From: Clostridia bacterium
GTDB lineage: Bacteria; Bacillota; Clostridia; Christensenellales; Aristaeellaceae
DNA: 45,795 nucleotides
Direction of reading: 5' to 3'
Assembly (NCBI GenBank): GCA_017534885.1
Contig: JAFXVR010000041.1
Coordinates: 1 to 45,795, forward strand
Part shown: one piece after another, positions 7,347 to 16,435 of the stretch
Numbering within the stretch: position 1 is the first letter of the stretch
Layout of the letters: the number at the start of each line of letters is the position of its first letter
Translations under genes and position numbers: made by a program
Notes under the pieces: model-generated
Databases searched by the model: none
Told to the model about the DNA's origin: nothing
Seen by the model: only the letters and a program-made list of their open reading frames with translations

Positions 7347-7500
7347 ACACTCAGCGATCAATAAACAGTCAGCAACTGCCGTATATCTCCGGGAGACAGG
7401 TGTTTTCCATGAACAGCGTATTGGGTTTTTGCCGGAGGGAGCGGATGCGTTCACCGGCGGGATCAGGCGGCGCTGGCTGAGAGGAAGGAGATGATTCCCT

Positions 7501-8427
7501 TTGACAGTCCTTTCAGGGACTTCCAGGAAAAAGGGAAAGAGCCTGATTCAGCGCATCTGGGACTTCCGCGTCATCTACCTGATGCTGCTGCCCACCGTCC
7601 TGTACTTCGCGCTGTTCAAGTGCCGGGCGGTCTGGGGGATGAGCCTGGCTTTCTATGACTACTTTCCCCGCAAGGCCAACGTGTTCGCGGGGTGGAAGTA
7701 CTTCAACCAGGTCTTCTCCTCCCCCACCTTTGGCACCATCATCCTGAACACCGTCAAGATCAACCTGATGCGCACTCTGCTGTGCTGGTTCTTCCCGGTG
7801 GCCTTCGCCATCATGCAGCACGAGGTGACCCACAGGCTCTTCCGCAAAACGGTGCAGGTGATCTCCTACCTCCCCCACTTCCTGAGCTGGGTGGTCATCT
7901 TCGGCATCTGGAACAGCGCGCTGCAGTACGGCGGACTGCTGAACAACCTGTACGATCTCTTCGGCGTGGAATACAAAAACCTGATGCTCCGCAGCAACAC
8001 CATCGTGGGCGTGATCGGTGCCTCCTCCCTGTGGCGGAACATCGGCTGGGATTCCATCATCTACCTGGCGGCCATTCTCGCCATCGACACCACCCTCTTT
8101 GACGCGGCTACGGTGGACGGCGCGTCCCGGTGGCAGATCATTCGGCACGTCATCCTGCCCTCCCTGGTGCCCACCATGGCCACCATCCTCATCCTGAACT
8201 GCGGCTTCATCCTGGATGCAGGCGTGGATCAGATTCTGGTCTTCCAGAACACGGCGGTGCAGAGCGCCATCGAGGTGCTGGACACCTACGTCTACCGGGT
8301 GGGCCTGCTGCAGGGCAGCTATTCCTTTGCCTCGGCGGCCGGCCTGTTCAAGAGCGCGGTCGGTCTGGTGTTTGTGGTGCTGGCCCGCTGGGGCAGCCGC
8401 AAGCTGACCGGCACGAGCACCGTGTGA
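7501..8427 (+). CDS. Carbohydrate-type ABC transporter permease (LplB/UgpA-like)
   Basis: The protein has 308 residues with about six membrane segments. Segment 1 starts at V-I-Y-L-M-L-L-P-T-V-L-Y-F. The cytoplasmic EAA loop reads F-D-A-A-T-V-D-G-A-S-R-W-Q-I-I-R-H-V-I-L-P-S-L, which contacts the ATPase. The start is TTG at 7501 with AAGGAG at 7485-7490; the nearby ATG at 7491 is out of frame. This is the first gene of a nine-gene-scale operon running to 16744, with the second permease and binding protein following. The order permease, permease, binding protein is typical of CUT1 importers. No ATPase gene is present, as in systems sharing an MsmK-like ATPase. The substrate cannot be read from the permease; the downstream enzymes suggest a glycosylated or ribosylated compound. 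Confidence 0.9.
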   Translation: MTVLSGTSRKKGKSLIQRIWDFRVIYLMLLPTVLYFALFKCRAVWGMSLAFYDYFPRKANVFAGWKYFNQVFSSPTFGTIILNTVKINLMRTLLCWFFPVAFAIMQHEVTHRLFRKTVQVISYLPHFLSWVVIFGIWNSALQYGGLLNNLYDLFGVEYKNLMLRSNTIVGVIGASSLWRNIGWDSIIYLAAILAIDTTLFDAATVDGASRWQIIRHVILPSLVPTMATILILNCGFILDAGVDQILVFQNTAVQSAIEVLDTYVYRVGLLQGSYSFASAAGLFKSAVGLVFVVLARWGSRKLTGTSTV

Positions 8428-8440
8428 GAGGAGGGAGAGC

Positions 8441-9349
8441 ATGAGTCAAGCCGTTTCACGCGCGCGCGCCGGCAGGCGTTCTATCCGCCGTCTCACGGCG
8501 GGCAAGGTCATCATCTGCGTCCTAATGGCGCTGCTATGCCTGATCATTCTGGTTCCCATGCTGAACATGGTGGCGAAGTCCTTCTGCGACCCGGCCTGGG
8601 TCAGCAAAATGAGCGGCTACCAGATCTGGCCCACAGTGCCCTCCGTCATCCATTACCGGGTGGTGCTCTCCTCCGACGCCATGTGGGTGTCGCTGAAAAA
8701 CTCGCTGATCATCACCCTGGGCGGCACCGCCCTGAGCGTGGTGCTGACCTGCGCCGCGGCCTATGCCATGACCCGGCCCGGCCTGCCCGGCAAAAAGCTG
8801 CTGATGGGTTTCTTCTTAGCGATGATGGTGCTCTCCGCGCCCATCCTGCAGTGGTATTTCGTGATGCGCGGCTACAATCTCATCAACAACCGCCTCTCGA
8901 TGATCCTCTACGGCTGCGTGGACGTGTACAACATGATCCTGCTGATGCGCTTCTTCGAGGACACGCCTCCCGCCATTCTGGAGGCGGCCCGCATTGACGG
9001 CGCCGGGGACTGGACGCTCCTCTTCCGCATCTTCATCCCGCTGAACAAGGTGCCCATCATCACGGTGATGCTCTTCTACATCGTGCCCAAGTGGAACGAG
9101 TACTTCGCCAGCGGCGTCTTCCTGGCCAAGGATGAGGTGCGGGTGCTGCAGTGCTACCTCCGCTCCTTCATTGTGGACAACAACTCCGAGGCCATCAACA
9201 GTGATATCTACATGCTCTTCCGGGATACAAACCTCACCGCGCTGCAGTACGCGACCATTGTGGTCAGCACCATTCCCCTGCTGTGCCTGTATCCCACCAT
9301 CCTCAAGTACTTCACCAGCGGCGTTCTGGCCGGCGGCGTGAAGGAGTAA
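8441..9349 (+). CDS. Carbohydrate-type ABC transporter permease (AraQ/LplC-like)
   Basis: The protein has 302 residues, six membrane segments and the EAA loop L-E-A-A-R-I-D-G-A-G-D-W-T-L-L-F-R-I-F-I-P-L. It pairs with the upstream permease, from which it is separated by 13 bases. GAGGAGGGAG precedes the ATG at 8441. The C-terminus ends G-V-L-A-G-G-V-K-E, as is usual for this family. A gap of about 100 bases then leads to the binding protein; that gap contains only a strong ribosome-binding site and no recognisable terminator. Confidence 0.9.
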   Translation: MSQAVSRARAGRRSIRRLTAGKVIICVLMALLCLIILVPMLNMVAKSFCDPAWVSKMSGYQIWPTVPSVIHYRVVLSSDAMWVSLKNSLIITLGGTALSVVLTCAAAYAMTRPGLPGKKLLMGFFLAMMVLSAPILQWYFVMRGYNLINNRLSMILYGCVDVYNMILLMRFFEDTPPAILEAARIDGAGDWTLLFRIFIPLNKVPIITVMLFYIVPKWNEYFASGVFLAKDEVRVLQCYLRSFIVDNNSEAINSDIYMLFRDTNLTALQYATIVVSTIPLLCLYPTILKYFTSGVLAGGVKE

Positions 9350-9453
9350 ACCGTTTCCAATCCGCGCAGGGCGGAAAACCCGTATCCGCGGCGGACGGAA
9401 GCCCTGCAGGCAGGCGGATTCAATTCAGCGGAAAAAGAACAGGAGGTAACCCC

Positions 9454-10908
9454 ATGAAGAAACTGCTGTCTCTCGCGCTGGCGCTGATGATGCTGCTCTC
9501 CCTGGTGAGCGGCGCTCTGGCGGATGACGAGGTGACCACGCTCCGCATCCTGGTGCGGACGGGTGACGCGACCAAGTATCAGGCGACCATCGACGCCCTG
9601 AACGATCTGCTGGCCGCTTCCGGGCTCAAGGTGAAGCTGGAGTGGATCAGCCACGCCTCCTCGGGCTATCCGGACTATGTCAACGGCATGCTGCTGGACT
9701 CGCCCGAGGAAGAGGTCTGCGACCTGCTGTACGTGCAGGGCGCGGCCATCAACCCCGCCACCCTCGGCGCCCAGGATCTGCTGGTGGACATGACCGATAT
9801 GCTGGCGGCCTCCAAGTACGCCAAGGCCTTCTATGACGCGGACGAGGTCCTCCAGGCCCAGTTCAATTCCTGCCCCTATCTGATCTGGCCCTCCCACGTC
9901 AACAAGGTGATGCAGTTCCGCACGGACGCGCTGGAAGCATGCGCCAGCTATGCGGCCTTCCAGGCTGAGCCCAACGCTGCCAATTACGCGGCCCTCTTCG
10001 ACGAGCTGGTGGCCCAGGGCTATGAAGGCGCGCTGACCGTGCAGGGCGTGGACTACCTCTTCGACTGCGGCATCGACGGCGGCTTTGGCATCAACGCCAC
10101 CTGGCTCAGGCAGGAGGACGGCTCCTATGTGTACAGCCGCGTGAGCGAGAACTTCCACGAGGAGCTGAAGTGGTGGCGCGAGCGCTATGTGTCCGGCGCG
10201 CTGCACAAGAATTTCGCCACCGACGACTGGGAGACCATGGAGAACGCCCTGTACAACGGCCGCGTGGCGGGCATTGCCATGAAGGGCGCCGCCTACTCCG
10301 CCTACTATGAGAACGGTACCGTCAAGAACAACGGCGAGGCCGCCCGCCTCTCCATCCTGCCGCCCATGAAGTCTGTTTCCGGCGAGCAGCTCTACAAGAT
10401 CCCCACCGACCGCTTCGACCGCGGCTGGGTCATCTCCACCACCTGCAAGGATCCCCAGCTGGCCTTCGACGTGCTGGACTTCCTGTTCAGCGACGAGGCC
10501 CGCAAGCTTGACCTCTTCGGCATCAAGGATCAGGACTACACCCTGAACGAGGACGGCACCTACAACCTGCTGGTGCCCTCCGACGAGACCAACACCTACC
10601 GCATCTATGACGCGGACGTGTTCGGCAACATCGATGTGAAGGCCATCACCACCGGCGCGGCCTACTGGCCCGAGTGCGCCTTCATCTCCGCCGATCTGGT
10701 GGCGCAGTATGGCAAGGTGGACAACAACTTCGTGATTCCCGAGGAGTATGCCACCTCCTGGACGGCCTGCGAGTCCCTGTGGAAGGAATTCGCCACCCAG
10801 TACATCCTGGGTGAAAAGACCGATGCGGACTGGGATGCCTTCGTGAGCACCTGGAACAGCTATGGCGGCGCTCAGGTCGCGGCCTATGCGGCCACCGTCA
10901 TCAAGTAA
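9454..10908 (+). CDS. Extracellular solute-binding protein of the ABC importer
   Basis: The protein has 484 residues. The frame is open from 9283, but AGGAGGT (9441-9447) and the signal peptide M-K-K-L-L-S-L-A-L-A-L-M-M-L-L-S-L... fix the start at 9454. Cleavage is expected after A-L-A, before D-D-E. There is no lipobox Cys, unusual for a Gram-positive binding protein, so either the protein is retained by other means or the lineage anchors such proteins differently. The mature part is a two-lobe type 1-like (CUT1) binder with T-T-L-R-I-L-V-R-T-G at the first strand and F-D-V-L-D-F-L-F-S-D-E-A-R-K in the usual late helix. A stem-loop follows the stop codon and probably protects the mRNA or lowers expression of the enzyme genes after it. 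Confidence 0.9.
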   Translation: MKKLLSLALALMMLLSLVSGALADDEVTTLRILVRTGDATKYQATIDALNDLLAASGLKVKLEWISHASSGYPDYVNGMLLDSPEEEVCDLLYVQGAAINPATLGAQDLLVDMTDMLAASKYAKAFYDADEVLQAQFNSCPYLIWPSHVNKVMQFRTDALEACASYAAFQAEPNAANYAALFDELVAQGYEGALTVQGVDYLFDCGIDGGFGINATWLRQEDGSYVYSRVSENFHEELKWWRERYVSGALHKNFATDDWETMENALYNGRVAGIAMKGAAYSAYYENGTVKNNGEAARLSILPPMKSVSGEQLYKIPTDRFDRGWVISTTCKDPQLAFDVLDFLFSDEARKLDLFGIKDQDYTLNEDGTYNLLVPSDETNTYRIYDADVFGNIDVKAITTGAAYWPECAFISADLVAQYGKVDNNFVIPEEYATSWTACESLWKEFATQYILGEKTDADWDAFVSTWNSYGGAQVAAYAATVIK

Positions 10909-10922
10909 GCATCAAAAGCACG

Positions 10923-10953
10923 CCGGGGCGGGCTTCGGTCCGTCCCGGTTTCT
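10923..10953 (+). terminator. UUCG-capped stem-loop inside the operon; partial terminator or mRNA stabiliser
   Basis: CCGGGGCGGG pairs with TCCGTCCCGG (two G-T wobbles) around a C-TTCG-G tetraloop, followed by TTTCTTC. It lies 15 bases after the binding-protein stop. The operon evidently continues, so it probably separates high expression of the binding protein from lower expression of the enzymes. Confidence 0.6.
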
Positions 10954-10998
10954 TCAACAGAACGCAAAGTCCCCGAAAGGGGCAGGGAGGGCAGGGGC

Positions 10999-11988
10999 AT
11001 GCTGACTCGGGAAGACCTGATCCGAAATCCCGCGCTGCTGAGCGACAAGGCGCGCGGCGCGCTGTGCGGCCTGGCCGTCGGCGATTCCTTCGGGGACGCG
11101 GCGCGCAAGCCCGAATACCAGCGCGATTACGGCATCACCACGGATTTCCACCTGGGGGAGAGCTGGAGCACGGACGACACGGAGTTCGCCCTGATGGTCG
11201 CCGAGACAATCATCGAGGCGGGCGGCGACTTCACGGCTGAGGACGTGGAGCGCATGTGGCGCCGGCACGTGGTGGTGCAGGACGAGCTGAAGCGCGGCGG
11301 GGTCAGCGAGATGGACGCGGCCGCGAATCTTCGCCGGGGCATGCACGCCCCCGAGTCCGGCATGTTCGGCACCCATACCTTCTCCGACGGCGCGGCCATG
11401 CGCTGCGGGCCCATCGGCATCTACTGCGCGGGCCAGCCGGAAAAGGCGATGGAGCTCTGCCGGATCGACGCGGAAATCAGCCACTGCCGGGACGGCGTCT
11501 GGGGCGCGCAGATGGTGGCGGTGGCCGTGGCCCTGGCCATGGTGGACGCCCCCTTCGCGGAGATCTTTGACGCGGCCTTAGCCTGCGCGCCCGAGGGCAG
11601 CTGGATGCGCGCCCGCCTGCAGGACGCTTATGACATCGTGGACGGCGCCAACGGCGACTTCGCTGACGCCTGGATGCCCCTGCACGACCGCCTGTTCTGC
11701 TCCTACCGGGCCGCGACGCCTGAGGCCATCGCCGAGGCCTTCGGCTGCCTGCGCCTGATGCACGGGAACTTCAAGAGCGGCATGCTCCTGGCCGCCAACT
11801 TTGGCCGGGACGCGGACACCATCGGCGCGGTGGTGGGCTGCATCCTCGGGGCGCGGTACGGCGCTTCAGCCATTCCTCCCCACTGGCTGGAGCACACCCG
11901 CTATCCCACCGGCACCTGCCTGCAGTTCACCAAGGGCATTGACCTGTTCGAGAAGGCCGAGCGGCTGGCGGAGCTGGTGCGCGGCTGA
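10999..11988 (+). CDS. ADP-ribosylglycohydrolase family protein (DraG-like), first of two
   Basis: The protein has 329 residues, close to the usual size of the family. The glycine-rich start G-A-L-C-G-L-A-V-G-D-S-F-G (20-32) and both metal-binding clusters are present: S-T-D-D-T-E-F with T58, D59, D60, and F-G-R-D-A-D-T-I-G with D271, D273, T274. These bind two Mg/Mn ions in enzymes that cleave ADP-ribose from Arg, Ser or small molecules, so catalysis is plausible. No signal peptide is seen, so it is cytoplasmic. It sits between the importer genes and a second, divergent family member. In an importer operon with a sugar kinase, cleavage of an imported N- or O-riboside is more likely than removal of protein ADP-ribosylation; that is inference. 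GGGAGGGCAGGGG precedes the ATG. Confidence 0.88.
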   Translation: MLTREDLIRNPALLSDKARGALCGLAVGDSFGDAARKPEYQRDYGITTDFHLGESWSTDDTEFALMVAETIIEAGGDFTAEDVERMWRRHVVVQDELKRGGVSEMDAAANLRRGMHAPESGMFGTHTFSDGAAMRCGPIGIYCAGQPEKAMELCRIDAEISHCRDGVWGAQMVAVAVALAMVDAPFAEIFDAALACAPEGSWMRARLQDAYDIVDGANGDFADAWMPLHDRLFCSYRAATPEAIAEAFGCLRLMHGNFKSGMLLAANFGRDADTIGAVVGCILGARYGASAIPPHWLEHTRYPTGTCLQFTKGIDLFEKAERLAELVRG

Positions 11989-12006
11989 GGGGAAAAGAGG
12001 TGCCAC

Positions 12007-14139
12007 ATGGGCTGGAGCATCCCGGAAGATTACCTGGAGCGCGTGTACGCGGGCTGGCTGGCCAAGAACATCGGCGTCCGGCTGGGCGCGGCGGTGGAGG
12101 GCTGGGAGTATGAGCGCATCCGCCAGCTGTACGGCGAGCTGACCGGCTATCCGGCGGACTACAAGCGTTTCGCGGCGGACGACGACATCAACGGCCCCCT
12201 CTTTTTCCTGCGCGCCCTGGAGGAAAAGCGCGGCGAAACCATGACCGCGCAGGACGTGGGTGAGGCGCTGCTGAACTACGCGCCCTATGAGCACGGGTTC
12301 TTCTGGTGGGGCGGCTACGGCGTCTCCACCGAGCACACCGCCTACCTAAACCTCCGCCGGGGCATTCCCGCGCCCCGGAGCGGTTCCGCTGAAGTGAACG
12401 GCCTCGCGGTGGCAGAGCAGATCGGCGGGCAGATTTTCATCGACACCTGGGGGCTGGTGGCGCCGGGCCATCCGGAGGTGGCGGCTGAGCTGGCGAAAAA
12501 GGCGGCCTCCGTCACCCACGACGGCAACGGGATATACGGCGGCATTTTTGTGGCCTGCGCCGTGAGCCTCGCCTTTGTGGAGACGGACATCCGCCGGGTC
12601 ATCGACCAGGCCCTGGTTTTTATCCCCGCCGACTGCGAGTACGCCCGTGTGGTGCGCGCCATGCTGGATTACCACGACAGCCACCCCGGCGGGGACTGGT
12701 GGGAGGCTTTCGCTTATCTGCGCGGTCATTTCGGCTACGACCGCTATCCCGGTCTCTGCCACATCATCCCCAACGCGGGTGTCATGGCCCTGGCCTTTGC
12801 CTACGGGGAGGGACGCTTTGACGACACGCTGAACATTTGCAACATGTGCGGCTGGGACACCGACTGCAATGTGGGCAATGTGGCCTGCGTCATGGGCGTG
12901 CTGCTGGGCATGGAGGCCATCAGCGAGGAGAAGTGGCGGCGGCCCATCAACGACCTCTGCGTCCGCTCCGGCGTGCTGGGCGAGATGAACATCACCGACA
13001 TCCCCTATGGCACGGCTTACATCGCGCGGCTGGCCTACCGCCTGGCGGGGCAGGAGCCGCCGCCCGGGTGGAAGCCCCTGCTGGAGGAGCGCATTCACGA
13101 CTGCCATTTCAACTTCCCCGGCAGCACCCATGCCCTCGAAATCCGCTCGGACGGGGCGTCCAACACGGCGCGGCTGATCAACACGGATGAGGATGCCCAC
13201 ACCGGCGTGCGCTGCCTGAAGTTCTTCGCCACACGGCTGAACGAGGGCCAGCGCTTCTTCCTCCACCGCCGCACCTACTTCTGGAAGGACGACTTCAGCG
13301 ATTCCCGCTACGATCCGGCCTTCTCCCCCACCCTGTACCCGGGCCAGCGGGTTTCCGGCTGGCTGAAGGTGCCCGATTACGGCAGCGACACCTGGGGCTG
13401 CTCCTATGCCCGGGACAGCCGCCGGGATGTGACGGTCTGCGGCGAGCGCGTCCGCCTGGCCCGTGGCGGGGATTGGCAGGAGGTCAGCGTGAAGATTCCT
13501 CCCATGGAGGGCGGGCTGATCGACGAGGCGGGCTTCCTCCTATGGGCTCCGGATGAAAAGACACGCAAGGGCTATCAGCTGGTGGTGCTGGCGGATGATC
13601 TGCGCTTTGACGGCCAGCCGGATTACACCTTAGACTTCCGCATGGAGAAGACCGAGGAGTGGAGCGCCAAGCATTCTGAAATCACCCAGCTGACCCGGAT
13701 GAAGGGCACTGCCCGGCTGGACGGCGCGCTGCACATCAGCTGTGAGGATGTGGGCGAGTGGTACACCGGCTCCTCCGAGTGGACGGACTATCAGGCGGAT
13801 TTCGTGATGCGGCGCGGGAGCGGATCGCGCCAGTACGCGCTGGTGCGGGTGCAGGGAGCCATCCGAGGCTATGCCGTCGGTTTTGACGGCGATGTGCTGG
13901 TCATCGAAAAGAACGACAACGGCTATACGCGCCTGGCCGGGACCCCCTGTCCTGTGCCCACCGGAGAGACGCTGACCCTCTCCGTGGAAGCCAGGGGGAA
14001 CCGGATCAGCGCCCGCTGCGGGGATGTTACCCTCAGCTGTGAGGACCGGGAGCGCCCCTGGCTGCGCGGGGCCATCGGCTTCGGCGTGCGCGGCGGCAGC
14101 GAGGCGGTCTTCGAGCGGGTGCGCGTAAAGGGCATCTGA
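12007..14139 (+). CDS. Two-domain ADP-ribosylglycohydrolase with C-terminal concanavalin-like domain
   Basis: The protein has 710 residues, about twice the normal family length. Residues 8-350 are an ADP-ribosylglycohydrolase fold of a second subfamily: Y-A-G-W-L-A-K-N-I-G-V-R-L-G-A (14-28), acidic cluster A-D-D-D-I-N-G-P (57-64) and C-G-W-D-T-D-C-N (281-288) with D284 and D286. Residues about 365-530 and 540-710 are beta-rich; the last part (Y-Q-A-D-F-V-M...A-I-G-F-G-V-R-G-G-S...F-E-R-V-R-V) resembles LamG/DUF1080-type sugar-binding sandwiches. I infer that the C-terminal part recognises a glycan or glycoside and the N-terminal part hydrolyses it. No signal peptide is seen. It starts 18 bases after the first DraG-like gene, with AAGAGGTG as ribosome-binding site. 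A hydrolase specific for another glycosidic bond cannot be excluded. Confidence 0.85.
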   Translation: MGWSIPEDYLERVYAGWLAKNIGVRLGAAVEGWEYERIRQLYGELTGYPADYKRFAADDDINGPLFFLRALEEKRGETMTAQDVGEALLNYAPYEHGFFWWGGYGVSTEHTAYLNLRRGIPAPRSGSAEVNGLAVAEQIGGQIFIDTWGLVAPGHPEVAAELAKKAASVTHDGNGIYGGIFVACAVSLAFVETDIRRVIDQALVFIPADCEYARVVRAMLDYHDSHPGGDWWEAFAYLRGHFGYDRYPGLCHIIPNAGVMALAFAYGEGRFDDTLNICNMCGWDTDCNVGNVACVMGVLLGMEAISEEKWRRPINDLCVRSGVLGEMNITDIPYGTAYIARLAYRLAGQEPPPGWKPLLEERIHDCHFNFPGSTHALEIRSDGASNTARLINTDEDAHTGVRCLKFFATRLNEGQRFFLHRRTYFWKDDFSDSRYDPAFSPTLYPGQRVSGWLKVPDYGSDTWGCSYARDSRRDVTVCGERVRLARGGDWQEVSVKIPPMEGGLIDEAGFLLWAPDEKTRKGYQLVVLADDLRFDGQPDYTLDFRMEKTEEWSAKHSEITQLTRMKGTARLDGALHISCEDVGEWYTGSSEWTDYQADFVMRRGSGSRQYALVRVQGAIRGYAVGFDGDVLVIEKNDNGYTRLAGTPCPVPTGETLTLSVEARGNRISARCGDVTLSCEDRERPWLRGAIGFGVRGGSEAVFERVRVKGI

Positions 14140-14181
14140 CAGGCATCAAAATAGCGCGCTGAAAGGAAAGGCGGCATCAGC

Positions 14182-15084
14182 ATGAAGGTACTGGTCTTCG
14201 GCTCCCTCAATCTGGATCGCACCTATTCTGTCGATCACCTGGCGCGGCCCGGTGAGACCATCTCCGCCGCCAGCCTGGCGGAATTCTGCGGCGGCAAGGG
14301 TTTCAACCAGGCCATCTCTCTGCGCCGGGCCGGGCTGGAGGTGGCTTTCGCGGGCGCGGTGGGCCCGGACGGCGGCGCGCTGACGGAGGCCCTCGAAGCC
14401 AACGGCATTGACCGCCGTCTGGTGCAGACCCTGCCCGGCAGCACCGGCCATGCCATCATCCAGGTGGACAAGGAGGGCGCGAACAATATCATCATCCTGG
14501 CCGGGACGAACGGCATGATCACCCGTGAGCGCATTGCGGAAGCGCTGGAGGGCTTCGGGCCGGGCGACCTGCTGGCGGCACAGAACGAGATCTCCAACGT
14601 GCCCTTCCTGCTGGAGGAAGCGGCCCGGCGCGGCATGAAGACCGCCTTCAACCCCTCCCCCTACAACAGCGCCGTCCAGGCCTGCGATCTGCACAACGTG
14701 ACCTGGCTGCTCATCAATGAGACCGAGGGCGCAGGCCTGACGGGTGAAACGGACGAGGGGCGGGTGCTCGCTTCCCTGCACGGCGCTTATCCCCGGCTGA
14801 AAGTGGTGCTGACCTTAGGCGAGCGGGGCAGCCTGTATCTGAACGCGGACGGTACAGTCACCCGCTGCGGCATTTACCCAACACAGGCTGTGGATACCAC
14901 CGCCGCCGGGGACACCTTCACCGGCTATTTCCTGGAGGCCATCACCCGGGGAGTCCCGGCAGCGGACGCCCTGAGGCAGGCCTCCGCCGCGGCGGCCATC
15001 TCCGTGTCCCGCAAGGGCGCAGAGCCCTCCATTCCCTGGCGGGAAGAGGTCGACCGCTTCATGGCAGAGGAGGCGCCCCGATGA
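14182..15084 (+). CDS. PfkB-family sugar or nucleoside kinase (ribokinase-like)
   Basis: The protein has 300 residues, the normal length for ribokinases. PfkB signature 1 is F-C-G-G-K-G-F-N-Q-A (35-44), and signature 2 is D-T-T-A-A-G-D-T-F-T-G (238-248) with catalytic base D244. The N-terminus V-L-V-F-G-S-L-N-L-D (3-12) is the ribokinase type. It would phosphorylate the sugar released by the two upstream glycohydrolases, possibly ribose to ribose 5-phosphate, with ATP. The exact sugar cannot be fixed by sight, so no gene symbol is given. The stop overlaps the ATG of the next gene (ATGA), which indicates tight coupling with the AtuA-like protein. It is cytoplasmic. Confidence 0.9.
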   Translation: MKVLVFGSLNLDRTYSVDHLARPGETISAASLAEFCGGKGFNQAISLRRAGLEVAFAGAVGPDGGALTEALEANGIDRRLVQTLPGSTGHAIIQVDKEGANNIIILAGTNGMITRERIAEALEGFGPGDLLAAQNEISNVPFLLEEAARRGMKTAFNPSPYNSAVQACDLHNVTWLLINETEGAGLTGETDEGRVLASLHGAYPRLKVVLTLGERGSLYLNADGTVTRCGIYPTQAVDTTAAGDTFTGYFLEAITRGVPAADALRQASAAAAISVSRKGAEPSIPWREEVDRFMAEEAPR

Positions 15085-16433
15085 TCACCACCATCATCTC
15101 CCCCTGCGGCATCCTGGGCTACGGCTTCCCCCTCGCCTCCCTGGAGGCCGCCATGACCCAGTCCCCCGACGCCATTGTGGTGGACGCGGGCAGCACGGAC
15201 GCCGGCCCCCACAAACTCGGCGCAGGCACGGCCATTGTCAGCCGCAGAGCCGCCAAGAAAGACCTCTCCGCCCTCATGCACAGCGCCCGGAGCGCGGGCA
15301 TTCCCCTGCTGGTGGGCTCCTCCGGCGGCTCGGGCGCGCGCAAGCATACCCAGTGGACGCTGGACATCGTCCGGGAGATCGCCCGGGAGATGGACTGGCA
15401 GCCGAAACTCGCCGTCATCTGGGCGGACATCCCCGATGAAGCCATCCTGCAGGCGCTGGAAGCGGGCCGCATCGAGAAGATGTCCCCCAATGTGCCCGAC
15501 CTCACCCCGGAGTCCCTCGCCCAGACCAATGGCGTCGTCGCCCAGATGGGGGTTGAACCCATCCTGCAGGCGCTGGACGAAAAGCCGGACATCATCCTCT
15601 GCGGCCGCGCCTACGATCCCGCGCCCTTCGCGGCCATTGGCATCGCCCGGGGACACGATCCGGCGCTGTGCTATCACATGGGCAAGATTCTCGAGTGCGG
15701 CACCCTCTGCGCCGAGCCCGGCACGGCCAAGGACGTGATGCTCGGCCGCCTGGACGACACGGGCTTTGAGGTCTGGGCCGCTGATCCCAGGCGCAGGTGT
15801 ACCCCGGTGTCCGTGGCCGCGCACACCTTCTATGAAAAGGACCACCCCTACCTGCTTAAGGGGCCTGGCATCCTGCTGGACCTGTCCGGCTGCGCCTTCA
15901 CCCAGGCGGCGGAAGGCCGGGTGCGGGTGACGGGCAGCCGCGTCTCCCACCCGGCCTACGCCATCAAGCTGGAGGGCGCGCGGCGGGTGGCCTACCGCAC
16001 CTTTGTGCTGGCGGGCATCCGCGACCCGCTGCTCATCAGCCGTCTGGAGGAGGTGGAAGCCGGCGTGGAGCGCTCCGTGCGGGAGTATTATTCCGACATT
16101 CCGCCGGAGAGCTACGAGATCCGCTTTGTGCACTACGGCCTGGACGGCGTCATGGGGGAACAGGAGCCCGACCGCAGCCTCCCCCACGAGATCGGCCTTA
16201 TGTTTGAGATCATCGCGGACACCCAGGAAAAGGCCGACGCCATCTGCGCCACCACCCGCTCGGCCTACCTGCATTACGGCTATCCCGGGAGGAAGAGCAC
16301 CGCGGGCAACTTAGCCTTTCCCTTCGCCCCCAGCGACATCTCCTTCGGCGCGGTCTACGCCTTTTCCGTCTATCACCTGATGTATGTGGACAGCCCGACG
16401 GCCTTTTTCCCGGTGGAATGGATGGAGGTGTGA
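15081..16433 (+). CDS. AtuA-like protein (DUF1446 family)
   Basis: The protein has 450 residues. The N-terminal half has the family pattern D-A-I-V-V-D-A-G-S-T-D-A-G-P (30-43), L-L-V-G-S-S-G-G-S-G-A (75-85) and a C-G-R-A-Y-D-P-A-P-F segment near 175. These motifs fit the acyclic terpene utilisation protein AtuA/DUF1446 family, whose biochemical role is not established even in Pseudomonas terpene catabolism. Here there is no acyl-CoA carboxylase or other terpene gene, so terpene breakdown is not supported. The neighbouring DUF4387 gene is a frequent partner of this family. The start ATGA overlaps the kinase stop. In this operon it might act on the aglycone or a later metabolite; that is inference only. 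Confidence 0.85.
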   Translation: MITTIISPCGILGYGFPLASLEAAMTQSPDAIVVDAGSTDAGPHKLGAGTAIVSRRAAKKDLSALMHSARSAGIPLLVGSSGGSGARKHTQWTLDIVREIAREMDWQPKLAVIWADIPDEAILQALEAGRIEKMSPNVPDLTPESLAQTNGVVAQMGVEPILQALDEKPDIILCGRAYDPAPFAAIGIARGHDPALCYHMGKILECGTLCAEPGTAKDVMLGRLDDTGFEVWAADPRRRCTPVSVAAHTFYEKDHPYLLKGPGILLDLSGCAFTQAAEGRVRVTGSRVSHPAYAIKLEGARRVAYRTFVLAGIRDPLLISRLEEVEAGVERSVREYYSDIPPESYEIRFVHYGLDGVMGEQEPDRSLPHEIGLMFEIIADTQEKADAICATTRSAYLHYGYPGRKSTAGNLAFPFAPSDISFGAVYAFSVYHLMYVDSPTAFFPVEWMEV

Positions 16434-16435
16434 CC

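Noticed and set aside
7409..7480. Small leader reading frame (M-N-S-V-L-G-F-C-R-R-E-R...) in the importer leader
   Set aside because: There is no good ribosome-binding site, and the Arg-rich peptide lacks an obvious attenuation logic; kept only as part of the leader observation.
14925..16274. 449-codon minus-strand open frame
   Set aside because: Shadow of the AtuA-like gene, Gly/His-rich and without a start signal.
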